DNA of 14,516 bases from an uncultured Alphaproteobacteria bacterium (GTDB taxonomy: Bacteria > Pseudomonadota > Alphaproteobacteria > RF32 > CAG-239): positions 1 through 14,516 of the forward strand of contig CAKQTH010000017.1 in the NCBI GenBank assembly GCA_934276635.1, read 5' to 3'. A program made the translations under genes and the position numbers. A model generated the notes under the pieces. It was not told the origin of the DNA. It saw only the letters and a list, made by a program, of their open reading frames with translations, and did not search any database. Below are positions 12,214-14,516 of the stretch, piece after piece. Each line of letters opens with the position of its first letter. Position 1 is the first letter of the stretch.

Positions 12214-14516
12214 ATGAACTATAGGACTACATTTACATCGGCGCTGGCGTTGGCGTTCGGGCTTTTTGCATCAAATGAGGCGCTCGCAACTGGGCAGTAT
12301 TATACCGGAGATGTGACATTGACCGGGAATATTACCGAAAAAGTAAAACACGATAACACTGGCGAGAATCCGAAAATAAAGATTATAAACGCGACTTTCG
12401 ACGGGCTTTATGATGACAGCACGACCGCAACCGGAGCAACACCATCGTATGGTTCGGAGCGAGGCGGCGCGGTCAGTTCGCTTGCCGAGATAACAGAAGT
12501 AACATCATCAACATTTACAAACAATGAGGCAAGACCGTCATCAGGATATGCTTATGGCGGTGCGATACACCTACAGGTTTCTCCTATGGGAATAATTGAT
12601 GATTCCACATTTATTGGCAACAAAGCAACTTCAGCGGCTAAGAGCAGGGCGTGGGGCGGCGCAATCCACTCTAACCGCGCGACGATTGAGGGAATCACAA
12701 ACTCCAAATTTATCGGAAACATTGCACAGACAAACTCAACAAGCGCTTCCGGAGAGAATTGGGCAGAAGGCGGGGCCATACATTTCAACGGCGGCTGGCT
12801 GAAAAAAATTGATAATGTGCTTTTTGACGGCAACAAATCTATCGCAACCGGCTCATATGCAACAGCCGGTGGTTTGAGTATGTTTTCTGCAGGTCTGGGG
12901 AGCATCACAAACACAACATTTTCCAATAATACAGCAACATCGGCTGGAGCAAAAAATTTTACGCTCGGCGGAGCTATGTACCTTGGACGGGATACCTGGG
13001 GCGGAGATGTTGTTGAGGCAGACTTTCTTAACAATGGTTCGATTAGTGAATATGCAGGTTACGGCGGGGCTTTTTATATAGAGACTTCTGATTACAGAGT
13101 AAATTTGAAAGGAAAATATGAAGGCAACTATACAAAAGTTATAGGGACAGCTAAAACATATTCTAATGGTGGTGCAATCTATGCAGGTCAAAACAGCAAT
13201 TTGGCTGATATAACCGTAAATTTCATAAACAATAACAGCTATGCAGAAGGGGCAACAACTTCATCTGCAAACGGCGGGGCAATTTATAACCGAGGAACAA
13301 TAGGCAACATCGTAAATTCTTTGTTCCAGGGAAACTATATAGAAGCAAAAGGTACATCAGGAACATATGTAATGGCGTATGCAGGAGCTCTTTATAACGA
13401 AAAGACAATAAACGATATTACAGGCTCAAGTTTTATTGAGAACAAAACTATTGCTAATTCTGAAAGCTCTCCGGTATATACGGAGGGAGCAGCAATCAGA
13501 AATGCTGAAGGAACAATCGGAAAAATCGTAGCTCTTTTCCAAAAGAATTCGGTTACAGCAACAAGCGTTACCGGAGCAATTGATGCGGAAGGTGCTGCGA
13601 TATCTGCATATGCCGGTACCTTCGGTGAGATTACGGCTGATTTTATCGAAAACAATATCGTCGCAACATCAGATAGCGGAGATTTGAACATATACGGTGG
13701 AGCAATCACAAACTGGGATTCCGCTATGACCTTTAGGAATTCAAACTTTAGGAACAACTCTATCACCGCAACCTCAAACGGCACGATTGACGCCAAAGGC
13801 GGCGCGATATTCCTGACTAAAGACACCAACGCAGCCAGTGCGGTGATAATAGCGGACGGAGGGAATTCGGTATTTTCGGGAAACAAGGTGACGGTGAACG
13901 GAGCTACGACAAACAACGCGATATGGGCGAATGATGCCGATGTAAAAGTCGAGTTGCAGGCGGTTAACAACGGCAAAATTTTGTTCGATGACGAGATTGA
14001 CGGCGTTGAGGGATACAAGTTGGATTTAAGCGGGGACGAGAGCGGAATGTATCAGTTCGGCGCTGCGGTGAAGAATGCAAACATCACGGCCAAAGGCAAG
14101 AGCAGCGTTCTCGGTATTATGAATTTGTCGAACAATAACAATGCGTTAGAGGTTATTGACGGCGGCATATTCAAAGTTGCAGGTTTGTCTGCGACCGACA
14201 ATTTGCACTTCCGCAAGTTTAGTCTGACCGGCGGATCGGTAGAGTTCAACGGGGTGAGTGTAGATTTGGCAAACGAGACGATGGGTCGCATCACAGCTGA
14301 TGACTATGCGTCAGGCAGCGGCAAAATCAATGTAAATTCAATGATATTGACGAGAGACGCGAACGGCGACAATGCCTCGGTATTGTTTGCAGACAGCGCG
14401 ATAAAAGGCAATGTGGTCAGCAACATAACCGGCAATCTTCAAGCTCCGATAAACAAATACAGTGTTGCGTATAACAACGGCACCGGACATTTTGAGTTTG
14501 TAAAGACGGGAGTAGC
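12214..14516 (+). CDS. Secreted Pmp-like repeat protein, probable autotransporter adhesin (3' end beyond window)
   Basis: The frame is open for 767 codons to the window edge without a stop. Residues 1-25 form a Sec signal peptide (basic start, ALALAFGLFA core, cleavage after ALA). From about 84 to 557 two motifs alternate every 30-40 residues. GGA[I/V/M/F] or close variants occur near 84, 115, 148, 186, 219, 252, 284, 319, 354, 390, 424, 460, 495 and 529. F-x-x-N occurs at 101, 133, 166, 204, 236, 271, 337, 371, 407, 442, 477, 512 and 554, with YEGN at 302. This is the repeat signature of chlamydial polymorphic membrane proteins, whose passengers fold as beta-helices and are exported as type V autotransporters. 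After about 560 the sequence changes to less regular beta-rich passenger. No cysteine is seen. The C-terminal barrel, if any, lies outside. The role (adhesion or surface display) is inferred. The homopolymeric promoter suggests on/off expression. Confidence 0.88.
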   Translation, partial: MNYRTTFTSALALAFGLFASNEALATGQYYTGDVTLTGNITEKVKHDNTGENPKIKIINATFDGLYDDSTTATGATPSYGSERGGAVSSLAEITEVTSSTFTNNEARPSSGYAYGGAIHLQVSPMGIIDDSTFIGNKATSAAKSRAWGGAIHSNRATIEGITNSKFIGNIAQTNSTSASGENWAEGGAIHFNGGWLKKIDNVLFDGNKSIATGSYATAGGLSMFSAGLGSITNTTFSNNTATSAGAKNFTLGGAMYLGRDTWGGDVVEADFLNNGSISEYAGYGGAFYIETSDYRVNLKGKYEGNYTKVIGTAKTYSNGGAIYAGQNSNLADITVNFINNNSYAEGATTSSANGGAIYNRGTIGNIVNSLFQGNYIEAKGTSGTYVMAYAGALYNEKTINDITGSSFIENKTIANSESSPVYTEGAAIRNAEGTIGKIVALFQKNSVTATSVTGAIDAEGAAISAYAGTFGEITADFIENNIVATSDSGDLNIYGGAITNWDSAMTFRNSNFRNNSITATSNGTIDAKGGAIFLTKDTNAASAVIIADGGNSVFSGNKVTVNGATTNNAIWANDADVKVELQAVNNGKILFDDEIDGVEGYKLDLSGDESGMYQFGAAVKNANITAKGKSSVLGIMNLSNNNNALEVIDGGIFKVAGLSATDNLHFRKFSLTGGSVEFNGVSVDLANETMGRITADDYASGSGKINVNSMILTRDANGDNASVLFADSAIKGNVVSNITGNLQAPINKYSVAYNNGTGHFEFVKTGV

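Noticed and set aside
12552..14294. Several minus-strand frames of 60-208 codons opposite the Pmp-like gene.
   Set aside because: Shadows of the repeat-rich coding strand: no ribosome binding sites, low-complexity Pro/Ala/Ser content.

Overview
The window looks like a chromosomal piece of an AT-rich, anaerobic or fermentative alphaproteobacterium, probably an uncultured gut lineage. This is inferred from three things. The divergent tadA / rluB-rsmD arrangement is common in Alphaproteobacteria. A full-length pyruvate:ferredoxin oxidoreductase is present. The pilin has an N-terminus of the type I associate with host-associated, Rhodospirillales-like alphaproteobacteria. No search was run, so the taxonomy is tentative.

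Layout. 1-461 (-) is the 5' part of an unknown acidic protein. 525-986 (-) is tadA. 1053-2324 (+) is rluB-rsmD. 2412-4292 (+) is a 626-residue protein of unknown function with a Gln/Asn-rich tail. 4293-4740 has no gene; it holds three diverged copies of a roughly 90-bp imperfect palindrome and then a terminator. 4741-5474 is a promoter with a nine-G tract followed by a type IV pilin-like gene. 5450-6040 (-) is a hypoxanthine-DNA glycosylase of the uracil-DNA glycosylase superfamily, whose 3' end overlaps the pilin gene. 6319-6409 (-) is tRNA-Ser(GGA) with promoter and terminator. 6501-8253 (-) is a galE / SIMPL-domain gene pair. 8440-11997 (+) is nifJ, closed by a strong terminator. 12214 to the window end (+) is a secreted protein with a signal peptide and about 14 alternating FxxN and GGA[I/V/F/M] motifs, like chlamydial polymorphic membrane proteins.

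How it fits together. tadA (A34-to-inosine in tRNA-Arg), rluB, rsmD and tRNA-Ser belong to translation. nifJ is central anaerobic carbon metabolism. galE supplies UDP-galactose for surface glycans. The pilin and the Pmp-like protein are surface structures.

The most interesting signal is shared by the two surface genes. Each has a -35-like TTGAC(A/T) separated from its -10 by a spacer holding a run of exactly nine G or nine C. That is the classic layout for phase variation by slipped-strand change of promoter spacing. The pilin promoter and its G tract are also enclosed by a perfect 11-bp inverted repeat. The three palindromes just upstream, with a compensatory base change in their stems, are the best candidate for an undescribed structured element.
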